DNA from: JAJNBD01 sp964471475
GTDB taxonomy: Bacteria > Pseudomonadota > Gammaproteobacteria > CAISUE01
Direction: 5' to 3'
DNA: 64,000 nt
Assembly: GCA_964471475.1 (NCBI GenBank)
Contig: CAYYFQ010000006.1
Span: forward strand, 1 to 64,000
Both the position numbers and the translations under genes were made by a program. Shown one piece after another: positions 34,962-44,505 of this stretch. Under the pieces are notes generated by a model. It saw only the letters and a program-made list of their open reading frames with translations. It was not told where the DNA came from and searched no databases. Each line of letters opens with the position of its first letter. Position 1 is the stretch's first letter.

Positions 34962-36953
34962 TTAAAGTCTAGCAACCGTATTACATAAGGGTGCGCCAGG
35001 CGTTGGGGCGTCCTCAATACGTGGACCTCTACTTGGCGGCAAAGAGGGCGATCCTAATAACATGCCAGGAAAGCTTGGTATGCTTTGAGGTATAGTCGCA
35101 TCAGGGCTACTGATAGAAGCGAGTGTTGGTTCAACCAGCGGAGGAGGCGTAGATAAAGAGCTGTTTTCGACCGCATGTAATGTGTCTTTATTCTGCAGAG
35201 CAGGATTTCGCCATGTCCATCCTTCAAGCAATTCCAGATCGACAAAATTATCTTCTCTATGGTAAGTAGAATCAGCATTAAACCCTAGCTTTGAATAAAA
35301 TATTCTGCCGCCTTCATTTTTTCTTCGTAGCAACAAGTGAACGGCATGTAAATCAGGAAGTACATTAAGATTCATTAATGAAAAAACGAGTTTTGTGCCA
35401 ATACCTTTACCTTGGTAATGAGGATGAACCACAAGTAAATTCATATAAACAGAATTTAAATCAGTTTTTTCACGTTGAAAAGTCGCCCACCCGACTAATT
35501 TTCCATCGACAGTTGCTTGCACCCAATAATGCAAATCTCCACGAGCAAAATCGGCGAATTCGGTTGCAAAATAGTTTTTATAATATTGTTCTACTGATTG
35601 GTCACCCTCACGCCATGAGGTCAACTCAGCACTGATGTCACAAGGCTTAAGATATTTTTGATATTCGCCAATGAAGCTTTCCACGAGCACATCACTCGCG
35701 GCTACTTGATCAATGTCGGCTGGTTTACTTACAAGCTCAATCACTGTCGGAGAACGTTTTCTCTCAGAACTCCCAGCAATAGATAGCTTTACTCGCAATG
35801 CTTCTTCAGTTTTTGCAAGAACACCCTCTAATGTTTCTATTGGAATTTTTTTAAAAACTTCGAGTACTTCAGCTTCAATAAATTCAAGTTGCCCAGTCGC
35901 ATTACGCTTAAAAAGCAAAATGGGTGTTTCAAAAGGATTAGCAATACCCACACTGTCATTTTCAGTGATCGCTTGTTGAGTGACTTTGATCAAAGCTTCC
36001 AGCTGTTCGGTAGAAAGATCATTTAATACATGCTGAAAATAAACGTTACCGTTATTGATATGATCCAGCTCATGAAGCATAACGCGCGCATCAGCGCCAG
36101 TAAATTTTTTTTGATGAGTTACACCTGAAAGATCTTCATGTTCAACAGTTACAGCATTTGGACGTAACACTTGAGCTCGAGTGACTCCTTGGACACTTAA
36201 ACAGCCTTCTCGAAATAAAACTAATTCATCACTTTGCCAAATGACTCTGGGATTGAGATAACATTCCATAGGCATAAATAATACCCCTGGATAGCGTGTG
36301 ATGACTTTAGCCGTATGTTCAGGATGCGCATAATCGGTCCCTGCCAAAATAATGCTTAGCGGATTTTCAATTTCAAGTGATTGATTAGCAGCAATTCCTG
36401 CGCCCCCTGTAGCATATAAATCACGTTTCAGAACATCAATTTGTACTTGAATATCGGGCGAAGAGAAATCCGTGATTGTTTCAGCAGGGTGATGCAATAT
36501 TTCATCGTGAATTTGTCTAATGGATAATGTATCAGGCGGTGTGGTTTGTGCAGAAAGTTCATGTAGATTGTATTGACGTGTGAAGCGTTTTTTTTCATCA
36601 AAAAACGCAATAGCATGTAAATATTTCTCCTGGGAATCACCCACAGTTTTGTAAGAAATTTTAAACACCAGCGCGGATAAAGCATCATCATCACGTACAC
36701 AAACCACATCGGGGTTTCCTACGGTTTCTATTTGAGCTACAAATGCTGTTCGGCGAGGAAAATCATAATCAGCTTCAGAAATTGTCATTGTCGATAATAA
36801 AAATGCTTTAGCTTTTTCGCTTAACTCAGGGTCGGCTAAACGAAAAAAAGCGGCTACGCGTGCTAAAAATAAATCTTGAAGATTTTCGGGTTGAAAGTCT
36901 CCCGCAACAATATGAGCCCAATGGGATGCTAAAAAATCGGCAGTGATAGCCAT
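34962..36953 (-). CDS. Peptide deformylase - GNAT acetyltransferase fusion with an N-terminal module
   Basis: The 663-residue protein has four parts. Residues 1-40 form a module also present in the protein at 48908-49264. Residues about 145-315 are a peptide deformylase domain with all three motifs intact: GGAGIAANQ (183-191), EGCLS (249-253) and HELDH (294-298). Residues about 420-575 are a GNAT N-acyltransferase with the acetyl-CoA loop HPHYQGKGIGTKL (510-522). A Pro/Ser-rich tail follows. Deformylases normally have about 170 residues and act alone; fusion to a GNAT domain would pair removal of a formyl group with addition of an acetyl group. A secreted role is possible but unproven. Confidence 0.82.
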   Translation of the reverse strand: MAITADFLASHWAHIVAGDFQPENLQDLFLARVAAFFRLADPELSEKAKAFLLSTMTISEADYDFPRRTAFVAQIETVGNPDVVCVRDDDALSALVFKISYKTVGDSQEKYLHAIAFFDEKKRFTRQYNLHELSAQTTPPDTLSIRQIHDEILHHPAETITDFSSPDIQVQIDVLKRDLYATGGAGIAANQSLEIENPLSIILAGTDYAHPEHTAKVITRYPGVLFMPMECYLNPRVIWQSDELVLFREGCLSVQGVTRAQVLRPNAVTVEHEDLSGVTHQKKFTGADARVMLHELDHINNGNVYFQHVLNDLSTEQLEALIKVTQQAITENDSVGIANPFETPILLFKRNATGQLEFIEAEVLEVFKKIPIETLEGVLAKTEEALRVKLSIAGSSERKRSPTVIELVSKPADIDQVAASDVLVESFIGEYQKYLKPCDISAELTSWREGDQSVEQYYKNYFATEFADFARGDLHYWVQATVDGKLVGWATFQREKTDLNSVYMNLLVVHPHYQGKGIGTKLVFSLMNLNVLPDLHAVHLLLRRKNEGGRIFYSKLGFNADSTYHREDNFVDLELLEGWTWRNPALQNKDTLHAVENSSLSTPPPLVEPTLASISSPDATIPQSIPSFPGMLLGSPSLPPSRGPRIEDAPTPGAPLCNTVARL

Positions 36954-37075
36954 AACAATTGTTATCCGTATAAAAAGTAAGATCCGATTTTAGCATATTT
37001 ATTTTTAATAAATAGGGTGTTTTTCAAGTGCGCTGACCGTTGATTTTACCGTTATAATAATATTTCTTCAAAAAT

Positions 37076-38584
37076 ATGACACAAAAAAATATGGCGCACT
37101 ATTTTTTGGGTATTGATGTTAGTACCACCGCTTCCAAAGCTTTAGTGATTGATGAAGCGGGGCTGGTGATTGCTACGCATAGCCATCCGCATCCATTATC
37201 AACTCTCTATCCTTTATGGTCAGAACAAAGTCCACAAGACTGGTGGGAGGCGAGTTGCATCGCTATTCGCCAGGTATTGCAAAAAGTCCCTTCTGAAAAA
37301 ATTGCGTGTATTGGGCTAACGGGGCAAATGCATGGTTTGGTTGCGTTGGATAAAGCAGGTGAGCCGGTACGACCGGCTATTTTATGGAACGATCAGCGCA
37401 GCACAAAACAATGCGAAGAAATCACGGATATTTTTGGTGAAGATTTTTTGTATCAACATATCGGTGGTGCATTGATTCCTTGCTTTATCACACCTAAATT
37501 ACGCTGGCTGCAACAGCACGAACCTGAGAATTACGCCCGAATTGCGCATATTTTATTGCCGAAGGATTATGTTCGTTTTCGATTAAGCGGACGTTATGTG
37601 AGCGATGTGAGTGATGCATCCGGTTTAGGATTAATGGATATCAGTAAACGTACTTGGTCGGAAACGATTTTATCTACGTTAAATTTCGCTAATGCTTGGT
37701 TACCTGAATTATGTGAATCCATGGATATTTGTGCTACGGTGAATGCAGAAGCCGCCAAAGCAACGGGTTTAAAAATAGGAACGCCTATTGTCGGTGGAGC
37801 TGGCGATCAACCAGCACAAAGTGTGGGTTGCGGCATTAGTGAAGCACACATGATGAGCATGGCGGTTGGCACATCTGGCGTGAGTTTTTCAGTCGCCAAT
37901 CAGTATTCACCCGAACCGCAAGGACGCTTAAATACCTTTTGTCACGCGATCCCCAACACGTGGTTTCATATGGGTGTGACAATGAGTGCCGCAGGAAGTT
38001 TGCGTTGGTTTCGAGATGAAATCACACCGCACTACAGTTATGCTGAGCTGGATCAACTAGCTGAAAAAATTATACCCGGTTCGAATGGTTTATTGTTCGC
38101 CCCTTATTTGAGTGGCGAGCGCCATCCGCATGCCGATGCATTAGCACGCGGAGCTTGGGTGGGCTTGACGGTTCGCCATGCGGTCGCTCATATGGCGCGT
38201 GCCGTGATGGAAGGCGTGGCTTTCAGCTTGAAAGATACGTTAGAACTTCAACAACATCAAGGGATAAAGCCCACAACCATTCGATTAAGCGGAGGCGCTG
38301 CCAATAGTGAGTTATGGCAACAGATCATGGCGGATGTCATGAATATGCCCATGATTTTAGTGAATTCCAATGAAGGTGCGGCCTTAGGCGCGGCGATTTT
38401 AGCCGCCGTGGGTTGCGGCGCTTATCCTAATGTCAAGACGGCTTGTGGCACTTTAATTCAAACAGTCAAAACGATTGAGCCAAATTTAGCTAATGCTTCG
38501 CAGTATCAAACTTTATATCAAACGTATAAAAATCTTTATCCTATTTTGCGAAGGAGTTTTGTTGAATTGGCACAGTTTGAGTAA
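37076..38584 (+). CDS. xylB: Xylulokinase
   Basis: XylB phosphorylates D-xylulose to xylulose 5-phosphate, feeding the pentose phosphate pathway. The 502-residue FGGY kinase has LGIDVSTTASKALVI (phosphate 1), IGLTGQMHGLV (sugar contact), ILWNDQRS, the GGAGDQPAQSVGCG loop, SGERHPHAD and LSGGAANSELWQQIMAD near the adenosine site. No xylose isomerase or transporter gene is nearby, so the xylulose source is unclear. A copy of the recurrent 18-bp motif, short by one base, lies inside at 37681. Confidence 0.88.
   Translation: MTQKNMAHYFLGIDVSTTASKALVIDEAGLVIATHSHPHPLSTLYPLWSEQSPQDWWEASCIAIRQVLQKVPSEKIACIGLTGQMHGLVALDKAGEPVRPAILWNDQRSTKQCEEITDIFGEDFLYQHIGGALIPCFITPKLRWLQQHEPENYARIAHILLPKDYVRFRLSGRYVSDVSDASGLGLMDISKRTWSETILSTLNFANAWLPELCESMDICATVNAEAAKATGLKIGTPIVGGAGDQPAQSVGCGISEAHMMSMAVGTSGVSFSVANQYSPEPQGRLNTFCHAIPNTWFHMGVTMSAAGSLRWFRDEITPHYSYAELDQLAEKIIPGSNGLLFAPYLSGERHPHADALARGAWVGLTVRHAVAHMARAVMEGVAFSLKDTLELQQHQGIKPTTIRLSGGAANSELWQQIMADVMNMPMILVNSNEGAALGAAILAAVGCGAYPNVKTACGTLIQTVKTIEPNLANASQYQTLYQTYKNLYPILRRSFVELAQFE
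37681..37697 (+). repeat. Copy of the recurrent motif inside xylB
   Basis: AAATTTCGCTAATGCTT is coding here (Asn-Phe-Ala-Asn-Ala). The reading frame differs from other copies, so protein conservation does not explain the match. Confidence 0.5.
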
Positions 38585-38650
38585 GTTCATTTTTATGGTA
38601 CGAAAGTATACAATGAGCATTAATTCATAAATGCTTACGTAGCCTCAACG

Positions 38651-39268
38651 ATGCCATCAATAAAAAATATCGTTTTTGATTTTGGAAATGTTTTAGTGGA
38701 ATGGGCGCCACAAAAAGTGGTGACCGAGCTATTGCCAGACCATAACAATTCTATTCAATTAACACAAGATTTATTTCGATCCCCTACATGGATCGCCTTG
38801 AATGCAGGAAAAATCACAGAAAAAGAAGCAATTCATCATTATCATCAGCATTTAGAGATAGAGCTTCCCTCACTGAATCGATTATTTGCAGGCATTAAAC
38901 AGGCACAGCATCCTATTCCCGGCAGTCATGAATTGCTTCAGAAACTACATCAAAGTAAACAATATGCCTTATATGGATTGACCGACAACGTACATGAAAT
39001 TATCGCTTATCTCAAAAAACGATATACTTTTTTTGATTGCTTGGATGGGGTGGTAGTTTCTGCTGAAGTTGGTTACTTAAAACCTTCTCGCGAAATATAT
39101 AAATATTTATTGGACACCCATCAACTGAAACCGGAAGAAACGGTATTTATTGATGATGTGGCGGCTAATATTACCGGCGCTCGTGAAGTGGGCATCCATG
39201 GCATTCAATTTGAAAATGCAGCACAATGTATGGCTGCATTGGGCACATTAGGCATTGATACGGAGTAA
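38651..39268 (+). CDS. HAD-family phosphatase, YihX-like
   Basis: The 205-residue HAD subfamily IA hydrolase has motif I FDFGNVLVEW. The Gly at the second acidic position is normal for the YihX group, which dephosphorylates alpha-glucose 1-phosphate. Motif II is YGLTDN, motif III Lys lies in GYLKPSREIY and motif IV is VFIDDVAANI. The stop is 2 bp before the next ATG, so it is co-transcribed with the methyltransferase and probably the flavin reductase. Confidence 0.82.
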   Translation: MPSIKNIVFDFGNVLVEWAPQKVVTELLPDHNNSIQLTQDLFRSPTWIALNAGKITEKEAIHHYHQHLEIELPSLNRLFAGIKQAQHPIPGSHELLQKLHQSKQYALYGLTDNVHEIIAYLKKRYTFFDCLDGVVVSAEVGYLKPSREIYKYLLDTHQLKPEETVFIDDVAANITGAREVGIHGIQFENAAQCMAALGTLGIDTE

Positions 39269-39270
39269 AA

Positions 39271-40047
39271 ATGACGCATCTTTCATCTCATATTACGGCT
39301 CAACCATCTCATTATGATAAAGAAGCCAAACATTACGATACCTTTAATGAAAAAAGTTCAGAATCGACGAATCGTTTTATTGAAAGTATGTTGCAAAAAT
39401 ATCAGGTGAAGTCCGTGCTTGATTTAACCTGCGGAACAGGTTCGCAAGTTTTTTGGTTATCCAAGCGGGGCTATGATGTCGTCGGCGTGGATATTAACGC
39501 CAAAATGCTTTCTCAAGCTAAACGCAAAGCCAAAAAAGAAAAGCGTTCGATTCCATTTTTGCAAGGCGATATGCGAACTGTGAAAGCGGGTGAATTCGAT
39601 GCGGCCATTACGATTTTTAATGCCATTGGCCATCTCACCAAAAAAGACTTTGAAAAAGCGATTCGCAATATTCATCGTAATTTGAAAAAAGGCGGCATAT
39701 ATATTTTTGATATTTTTAATTTGAATTACTTATTGGCCGGCGATAATATCACGAAGCTAACCATTGATTGGCAAAAACAAGAAGGTGATACCACCGTTCG
39801 TGAAATTCAATTTAGCACAATTACGCAAGATGGCGTCCTCGCTTCCTATACAACCTCTTGCGCGCAACAAAAAAATAAAAAGTTAAAAGTTACTGAAAGC
39901 GCTCAAACGTTGCAGGTATACTCAGCTAAGCAATTAAAAGCGATGTTAGAAAAATGTGGCTTTAGGGTTTTGCGTCAATGTGGGATTGATGGTACGCGAT
40001 TGAATGATAAGCAAACGGAGCGTATAGTGACTATCGCAAGAAAATAA
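39271..40047 (+). CDS. SAM-dependent methyltransferase
   Basis: The 258-residue class I methyltransferase has DLTCGTGSQVFWLSKRG (motif I), VVGVDINAKMLSQA, FLQGDMRTV and a typical core FDAAITIFNAIGHL. The small-molecule substrate is unknown. Its C-terminal 30 residues (EKCGFRVLRQCGIDGTRLND...) are closely matched by the orphan fragment at 50167-50295. The neighbouring flavin reductase gene has a paralogue at 53169, so this pair belongs to a duplicated block. Confidence 0.82.
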   Translation: MTHLSSHITAQPSHYDKEAKHYDTFNEKSSESTNRFIESMLQKYQVKSVLDLTCGTGSQVFWLSKRGYDVVGVDINAKMLSQAKRKAKKEKRSIPFLQGDMRTVKAGEFDAAITIFNAIGHLTKKDFEKAIRNIHRNLKKGGIYIFDIFNLNYLLAGDNITKLTIDWQKQEGDTTVREIQFSTITQDGVLASYTTSCAQQKNKKLKVTESAQTLQVYSAKQLKAMLEKCGFRVLRQCGIDGTRLNDKQTERIVTIARK

Positions 40048-40063
40048 TTCAAAGGATATCCGT

Positions 40064-40678
40064 ATGTTTTATTCTGCTAGTGAACTACCGCGAGGACTTT
40101 TTAAATCGTGCATTGTGCCAAGGCCTATTGCTTGGGTGAGTAGTGTCAGTAAAAAAGGCATTTTAAATTTAGCGCCGTTTAGTTATTTTAATGCTGTATC
40201 GGATGAGCCTCCCATGATCATGTTTTCGACAACAGGTGCGCATACGGAAGGTGATGCCAAAGATTCCTTAAAAAATATTGAAGAAACCGGTGAGTTTGTG
40301 GTGAATATTGTGAGTTATAACATGCGAGAAGCGATGAATTTATCGTCGGCAGATTTGCCGCGTGATCACAATGAGTTTGAGCTTTCGGGTGTCACACCAG
40401 AATCTTCTGCGCTTATTAAAGTCCCTCGTGTCAAAGAATCGCTGATTCATCTCGAGTGTGCTTATTATTCTTCCGTACAACTCCCGACTCCTTCGCGGGA
40501 GGTTATTAACCGAATGGTGATTGGGAAGGTGTTAGGAATCCATGTTAATCCAAGCGTCATAACAGAAGGACGCATTGATATGACTAAGCTTCAACCGATT
40601 GCGCGTTTGGGATATAACGATTATGTGAAAGTTGAAAAAGATATTTTTGAAATAATTCGGCCTAAAGCTGTAAGTTGA
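40064..40678 (+). CDS. Flavin reductase-like FMN-binding protein, copy 1
   Basis: The 204-residue protein belongs to the flavin-reductase-like split-barrel family (DIM6/NTAB, flavoredoxin type). The N-terminus ELPRGLFKSCIVPRPIAWVSS and PPMIMFSTTGAH are the FMN-binding regions. It probably binds FMN and acts as a flavin or quinone reductase. A paralogue at 53169-53777 is the same along its length with about one residue in ten changed. AAGGAT lies ahead of the ATG. It follows the methyltransferase by 16 bp. Confidence 0.85.
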   Translation: MFYSASELPRGLFKSCIVPRPIAWVSSVSKKGILNLAPFSYFNAVSDEPPMIMFSTTGAHTEGDAKDSLKNIEETGEFVVNIVSYNMREAMNLSSADLPRDHNEFELSGVTPESSALIKVPRVKESLIHLECAYYSSVQLPTPSREVINRMVIGKVLGIHVNPSVITEGRIDMTKLQPIARLGYNDYVKVEKDIFEIIRPKAVS

Positions 40679-40726
40679 TTATTCCTTAATCAGCAATATC
40701 GTCTTTAAATTTGGAAAATAAATGAT

Positions 40727-41770
40727 ATGGTAGACAAAATAAAGTTAGGAAAAGATGGCCCCTGGGTTTCTAAAATAGGCTTTGGTTGTATGGGATTATC
40801 TGGGCATTATGAAGAGGCGCGCGATGAAGAATCTATGGCAACGCTGCAAGAAGCCTATCAATTAGGAGTCAATTTTTTTGATACTGCTGATGTTTATGGA
40901 AATGGTCATAACGAACGTTTGCTGGGCCAAGCATTGCGAGAAGTGCTGAATAATCATCGAGAAGAGCTTGTTATCGCAACAAAATGCGGATTTGCTGCAC
41001 GAGCTGATGGCACTGCATATATGGATTTTTCTTTTGAATATATTAAACAAGCCTGTGAACGTTCATTAGAACGCTTGAGAGTTAATTATATCGATGTTTA
41101 TTATTTACATAGGCAGCCTCCGGAAAAAGATTTTGAAAATAGTATACGTGCCCTTGTTGATTTATTAAAAGAAGAAAAAATCCATCACGTGGGTTTGTCT
41201 GAATTTGATGTGCCCAGTATCGAAAGAGCAAATGATTTACTTACTGAAGCGGGTTACCCTCATGCATTAGTGGCAGTGCAATCAGAGCTTAGTTTATTAT
41301 CTCCTGATGTATTACACAATGAAGTGATGGATATCTGTAATAAAAATAATATTAGTTTTGTAGCATTTAGCCCTTTGTCACGCGCACTATTAGCTGCTCC
41401 TGAAAAAATTCATAGAGACGTGCAATTTGCACCAGGAGATTTTCGACGCGTATTACCGCGCTTTCAGGAACAGAATTTTGAATACAATTTATGTATGCGA
41501 GATCAATTATTGTCGTTAGCAAAAGAACAAGACTGCTCACTACCACAACTTGCGCTGGCATGGGTTATTGCACAAGGCTCTTGTGTTGTTCCAATTCCTG
41601 GCACGCGAACTATCAAGCATTTGAGAGAAAATCTAGGCGCTTTGAATATTCGATTATCTACAGCTGACATAGAAACTATGAATAGAGTAGTGGTAGAAGG
41701 TGCAAGTGGTGAGCGATACACTGAAGCTATGTTTCAAGAGCAAGGGATCACGCGTGTCCCTGTTGCATAA
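40727..41770 (+). CDS. Aldo/keto reductase
   Basis: This 347-residue NADPH-dependent oxidoreductase of the aldo/keto reductase superfamily has the catalytic tetrad in DTADVYG (Asp and Tyr), IATKCGF (Lys) and YYLHRQPP (His). The C-terminal cofactor-binding part is VPIPGTRTIKHLRENLGAL. It resembles the YajO/YakC-type group acting on small aldehydes and ketones. It follows the flavin reductase by 48 bp and is followed by a VOC gene remnant on the other strand. Confidence 0.88.
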   Translation: MVDKIKLGKDGPWVSKIGFGCMGLSGHYEEARDEESMATLQEAYQLGVNFFDTADVYGNGHNERLLGQALREVLNNHREELVIATKCGFAARADGTAYMDFSFEYIKQACERSLERLRVNYIDVYYLHRQPPEKDFENSIRALVDLLKEEKIHHVGLSEFDVPSIERANDLLTEAGYPHALVAVQSELSLLSPDVLHNEVMDICNKNNISFVAFSPLSRALLAAPEKIHRDVQFAPGDFRRVLPRFQEQNFEYNLCMRDQLLSLAKEQDCSLPQLALAWVIAQGSCVVPIPGTRTIKHLRENLGALNIRLSTADIETMNRVVVEGASGERYTEAMFQEQGITRVPVA

Positions 41771-41789
41771 ATATGATTTGGCGTAGCCC

Positions 41790-41858
41790 TTAGTGATAAC
41801 GCGTAAATCCTAAGTGATTTCCCGACGGATCTTCGCACTCAACAGCGATGCCAAGATT
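41790..41858 (-). pseudogene. VOC-family gene tail, remnant 1
   Basis: The frame reads NLGIAVECEDPSGNHLGFT-RYH and a stop. It matches the C-terminus of the intact VOC protein at 56105-56455 (NLGIAVECEDPAGNRLGFT). Everything upstream of this 22-residue tail is gone. A third copy of the same tail is at about 54533-54603. Confidence 0.75.
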
Positions 41859-41868
41859 TTATTGGCCA

Positions 41869-42183
41869 TTACATGATACTTTTTAAAATACTGAGCATGT
41901 GATTTTTAATTAACGAATGATGCCTTTCTTTTTCCACTAAATGCAGTTGTGCAGAAGGAATATGCTGAGCATAAATTTTGGCATGTTCCATAGGCACTTG
42001 AGTATCGGTTACTGGGAGTCCCGCATCCATGGCATCTAATGCTCGATCAAATTTCATAAAAATAGGTTCAGCGCTTTCACTGTAAACGAACTGCCAGGTA
42101 TCTTTATCATTACCCCTTAAAGTCACTATTTTTTCTGTTGGCATCTTATCTCTCTTTATATTTTTATCATTTATCAATGTCAT
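41869..42183 (-). pseudogene. Probable alpha/beta hydrolase remnant
   Basis: This 104-residue open frame ends in a segment typical of the alpha/beta-hydrolase C-terminus: TQVPMEHAKIYAQHIPSA (the acid-residue strand) then KERHHSLIKNHM (the catalytic His region). The nucleophile elbow and most of the core are missing. The first 50 residues are not recognised. It is most likely decayed, but a small expressed protein cannot be excluded. Confidence 0.5.
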
Positions 42184-42204
42184 TCAGTTCTGCCTCAATT
42201 TCTT

Positions 42205-42261
42205 CTCGCGTTTGTAGAAGATCCCGATGGATATAAAGTTGAGCTCCTGGAAGAAAAATAA
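42205..42261 (+). pseudogene. gloA: Glyoxalase I (gloA) 3' fragment
   Basis: The frame AFVEDPDGYKVELLEEK and stop matches the metal-binding C-terminal strand of lactoylglutathione lyase. The matching 5' fragment lies 2.25 kb downstream at 44506-44697 in the same orientation. About 45 central residues are not found in either piece. Confidence 0.7.
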
Positions 42262-42284
42262 AATTCCATCACAATTCGAATTTT

Positions 42285-42770
42285 CTACAGTTTCACTTCC
42301 CTTTTCATCGCAATATGTGGAATGCCGTCTTCTTCATAAACTTCGCCATAGGCTTGAAAACCCAAACCTTCGTAAAATTTTTTTAAATAAAATTGGGCAG
42401 AACCCTGTAGAGAAACTCCTGGAAAATGCATATTGCAATATTGCAACAATTCTTGTATCAGTTTTTTTCCATATCCATGAGCACGTGCAGATTGGGCGGT
42501 CACTACTCTGCCAAAAACAAGGTCAGATTGCGTTTCAGTGGGGGGAAATAAACGTGCGTATGCGACCAGAGAACCATTTTCCAAGCCAAGTAGATGAAGC
42601 GCAAAAGGATCTTGCCCATCTGGATCAAGATAAGGACATTTTTGTTCTACAACAAAGACATCCGCTCGCAGGGATAAAATGGCATACAGTTGCGAAACGC
42701 TTAAGGCTGAAAATGAGTAAAAACTGAAATGAATGCCATTGTCTTGCTTCAACATGTAAAAATCCGCCAT
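42285..42770 (-). CDS. elaA: ElaA-type GNAT acetyltransferase
   Basis: The 161-residue protein follows ElaA closely: LSVSQLYAILSLRADVFVVEQKCPY, LVAYARLF, VFGRVVTAQSARAHGYGKKL as the acetyl-CoA loop, and FYEGLGFQAYGEVYEEDGI then PHIAMKREV at the end. ElaA is a conserved but poorly characterised N-acetyltransferase. It is intact, although it lies between relics on both sides. The opposite-strand open frame over the same bases is a shadow. Confidence 0.88.
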   Translation of the reverse strand: MADFYMLKQDNGIHFSFYSFSALSVSQLYAILSLRADVFVVEQKCPYLDPDGQDPFALHLLGLENGSLVAYARLFPPTETQSDLVFGRVVTAQSARAHGYGKKLIQELLQYCNMHFPGVSLQGSAQFYLKKFYEGLGFQAYGEVYEEDGIPHIAMKREVKL

Positions 42771-42853
42771 TAAATAATTATCAATTGCATTGGTTATTCT
42801 AACTCAAAATATTAATCTTTAGACAAACTCTATTATCACGCTTCGTAGAAATA

Positions 42854-43120
42854 ATGTCGCATGAAAATAGCAGATTCTATCTGATCGCTATTACTCCCCT
42901 TCTTTCAAAATTCATTTCTGGAACACCACCTATGGCACCTGTCACTGATTTGTGCGTTGCCCGCGGTTATCAAAAACGCCCTAGCATTGCCGATTATTTA
43001 CCTTGGAAAGACTATTCCGAACAACACCGATGCTTTTTATTGGAAGATGGCATGAGCTTAGCCATGGCGTTTTCTATTAAACTCATTGCCTGCGAAGCGC
43101 GGCCCAAAGAAATGTGTTAA
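42854..43120 (+). pseudogene. Truncated traC (conjugative transfer ATPase), N-terminal part
   Basis: The 88-residue frame contains IADYLPWKDYSEQHRCFLLEDG and IKLIACEARP, which resemble the N-terminus of the F-type conjugation ATPase TraC (more than 800 residues when complete). A stop follows shortly after and no other transfer genes are present. It is read as the remains of an integrated conjugative element. Confidence 0.65.
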
Positions 43121-43138
43121 ATCATGCACACGAGAGGG

Positions 43139-44263
43139 TTATGTTTTTGGAAGACTAGTTGTAAAAATTCCCTCGGAACTGTCTTCAAAAACGGCTATAA
43201 AAGCTATGGTGCGATTTGATAAAGCATTTTCTCCTAGGCGAACGTAACGAATCTTCTTCCCATCAAGCCAATCGGATTCGGCAATAATTTTTTGAATCTT
43301 TCCTTTTTCCCATAAATAAATGCCACTCTTTCTTTTAGCGTCAGTCCCTCTAAATACGGTAAGCATATGATCATAAGTTGGGTTAAATAAACCTGTAAAA
43401 TAATTTTGTGTATGGGGAATGTGTGTTTTGTTATCTGCCAGAGTTTCTACATGATGATTTTGTGCGGTATAAATACCAAAAATATTTTTACCAAAACCCC
43501 GAAAAACAACGGTATCACCTTGTAATGAAGGCCCACCAAAGCTGATAAAAAATGTTTTGGTTTTAGGGATATAAGTATTATGATCAACGAGCATAGTTAA
43601 TTGTCCATGAAAGTTAGCATAAATGCCATCTTGCCCTTTGTTGTTTTTTCCATTAAATGCCACGACGCTATCACTAAGATCAGGATTCCATAGCCGCATA
43701 AAAGTTTCTTGTAACTGTGGAAGATGTGTGCTGGCATCAAACAATTTTTTTAATTGTTCTTGATCATATAAATAGATGTCATTTTGATTGGCTTGAAATA
43801 AGATCTGGCCCTTATTAATAAGAGGGTGTGATAAGTTTTTAAATGAGGCTGATTGTTGCACGATGGTATGCAGTTCTTTTTTATCATAACGATAAATTCC
43901 TGCTTGATGTTTTTTATCGATTGCTAAGAAAGCAATTTGATTTTGATCTAATGCAGGTGAACTCAATGTAATATATTGATATGTGTTTTGACTTGTGATG
44001 GTATTGCCAAAACTAATGAAAGTTTGGTGGCTCTGAGGGGCAAGAGTGTTTGTATCAACAATGCACTGTAAATTGCCCCATAAATTGGTATAAATCCCTA
44101 ATATACCTTGATCATTTACAGCCGTAAAAATCACTTTGTCATAGGCAATATTAGGCGCGGTAAACTGGTGCAAATGATTTTTACTATCGACCACTTTAAT
44201 AAAATTCAATGCATGGATTGACAGAGTAAAGAATAAACTCAACAAAAAAATAATTAAACGCAT
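43139..44263 (-). CDS. Exported repeat protein, probable beta-propeller (DUF7453-like)
   Basis: The 374-residue protein has a signal peptide (MRLIIFLLSLFFTLSIHA) and about five imperfect repeats of roughly 60 residues. Each contains a D(T/N)xT-IPxxxxxFxxFxxP block and a VAFxGxxxxxxxGIY block, as in VDHNTYIPKTKTFFISFGG and VVFRGFGKNIFGIYT. Such repeats are found in secreted proteins that probably form a beta-propeller. The function is unknown. It stands alone on its strand between relics. Confidence 0.7.
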   Translation of the reverse strand: MRLIIFLLSLFFTLSIHALNFIKVVDSKNHLHQFTAPNIAYDKVIFTAVNDQGILGIYTNLWGNLQCIVDTNTLAPQSHQTFISFGNTITSQNTYQYITLSSPALDQNQIAFLAIDKKHQAGIYRYDKKELHTIVQQSASFKNLSHPLINKGQILFQANQNDIYLYDQEQLKKLFDASTHLPQLQETFMRLWNPDLSDSVVAFNGKNNKGQDGIYANFHGQLTMLVDHNTYIPKTKTFFISFGGPSLQGDTVVFRGFGKNIFGIYTAQNHHVETLADNKTHIPHTQNYFTGLFNPTYDHMLTVFRGTDAKRKSGIYLWEKGKIQKIIAESDWLDGKKIRYVRLGENALSNRTIAFIAVFEDSSEGIFTTSLPKT

Positions 44264-44505
44264 CTTTTTTGATCCTCACAGATCGCCATATTGAATATGT
44301 TACGCTATTAAGCTTCTCTCTCGCAAGCAACGCTTCGCGTTGTCCAAATGGGCAATCCTACCCATTTGTTGCTAATGCTTACCCGAATGATGATGAGTTA
44401 CCAGTTCCTGGGATACGACAGCGTTTAATGCATATGAAAAAGATCATTATGAATTACCAGCCGATATGAGATAATACGATAATCTTTTTTTTTTGGAATC
44501 CCGTT

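Noticed and set aside
42227..42727. 166-codon + strand open frame
   Set aside because: It lies opposite elaA, which is a clear family match on the other strand.
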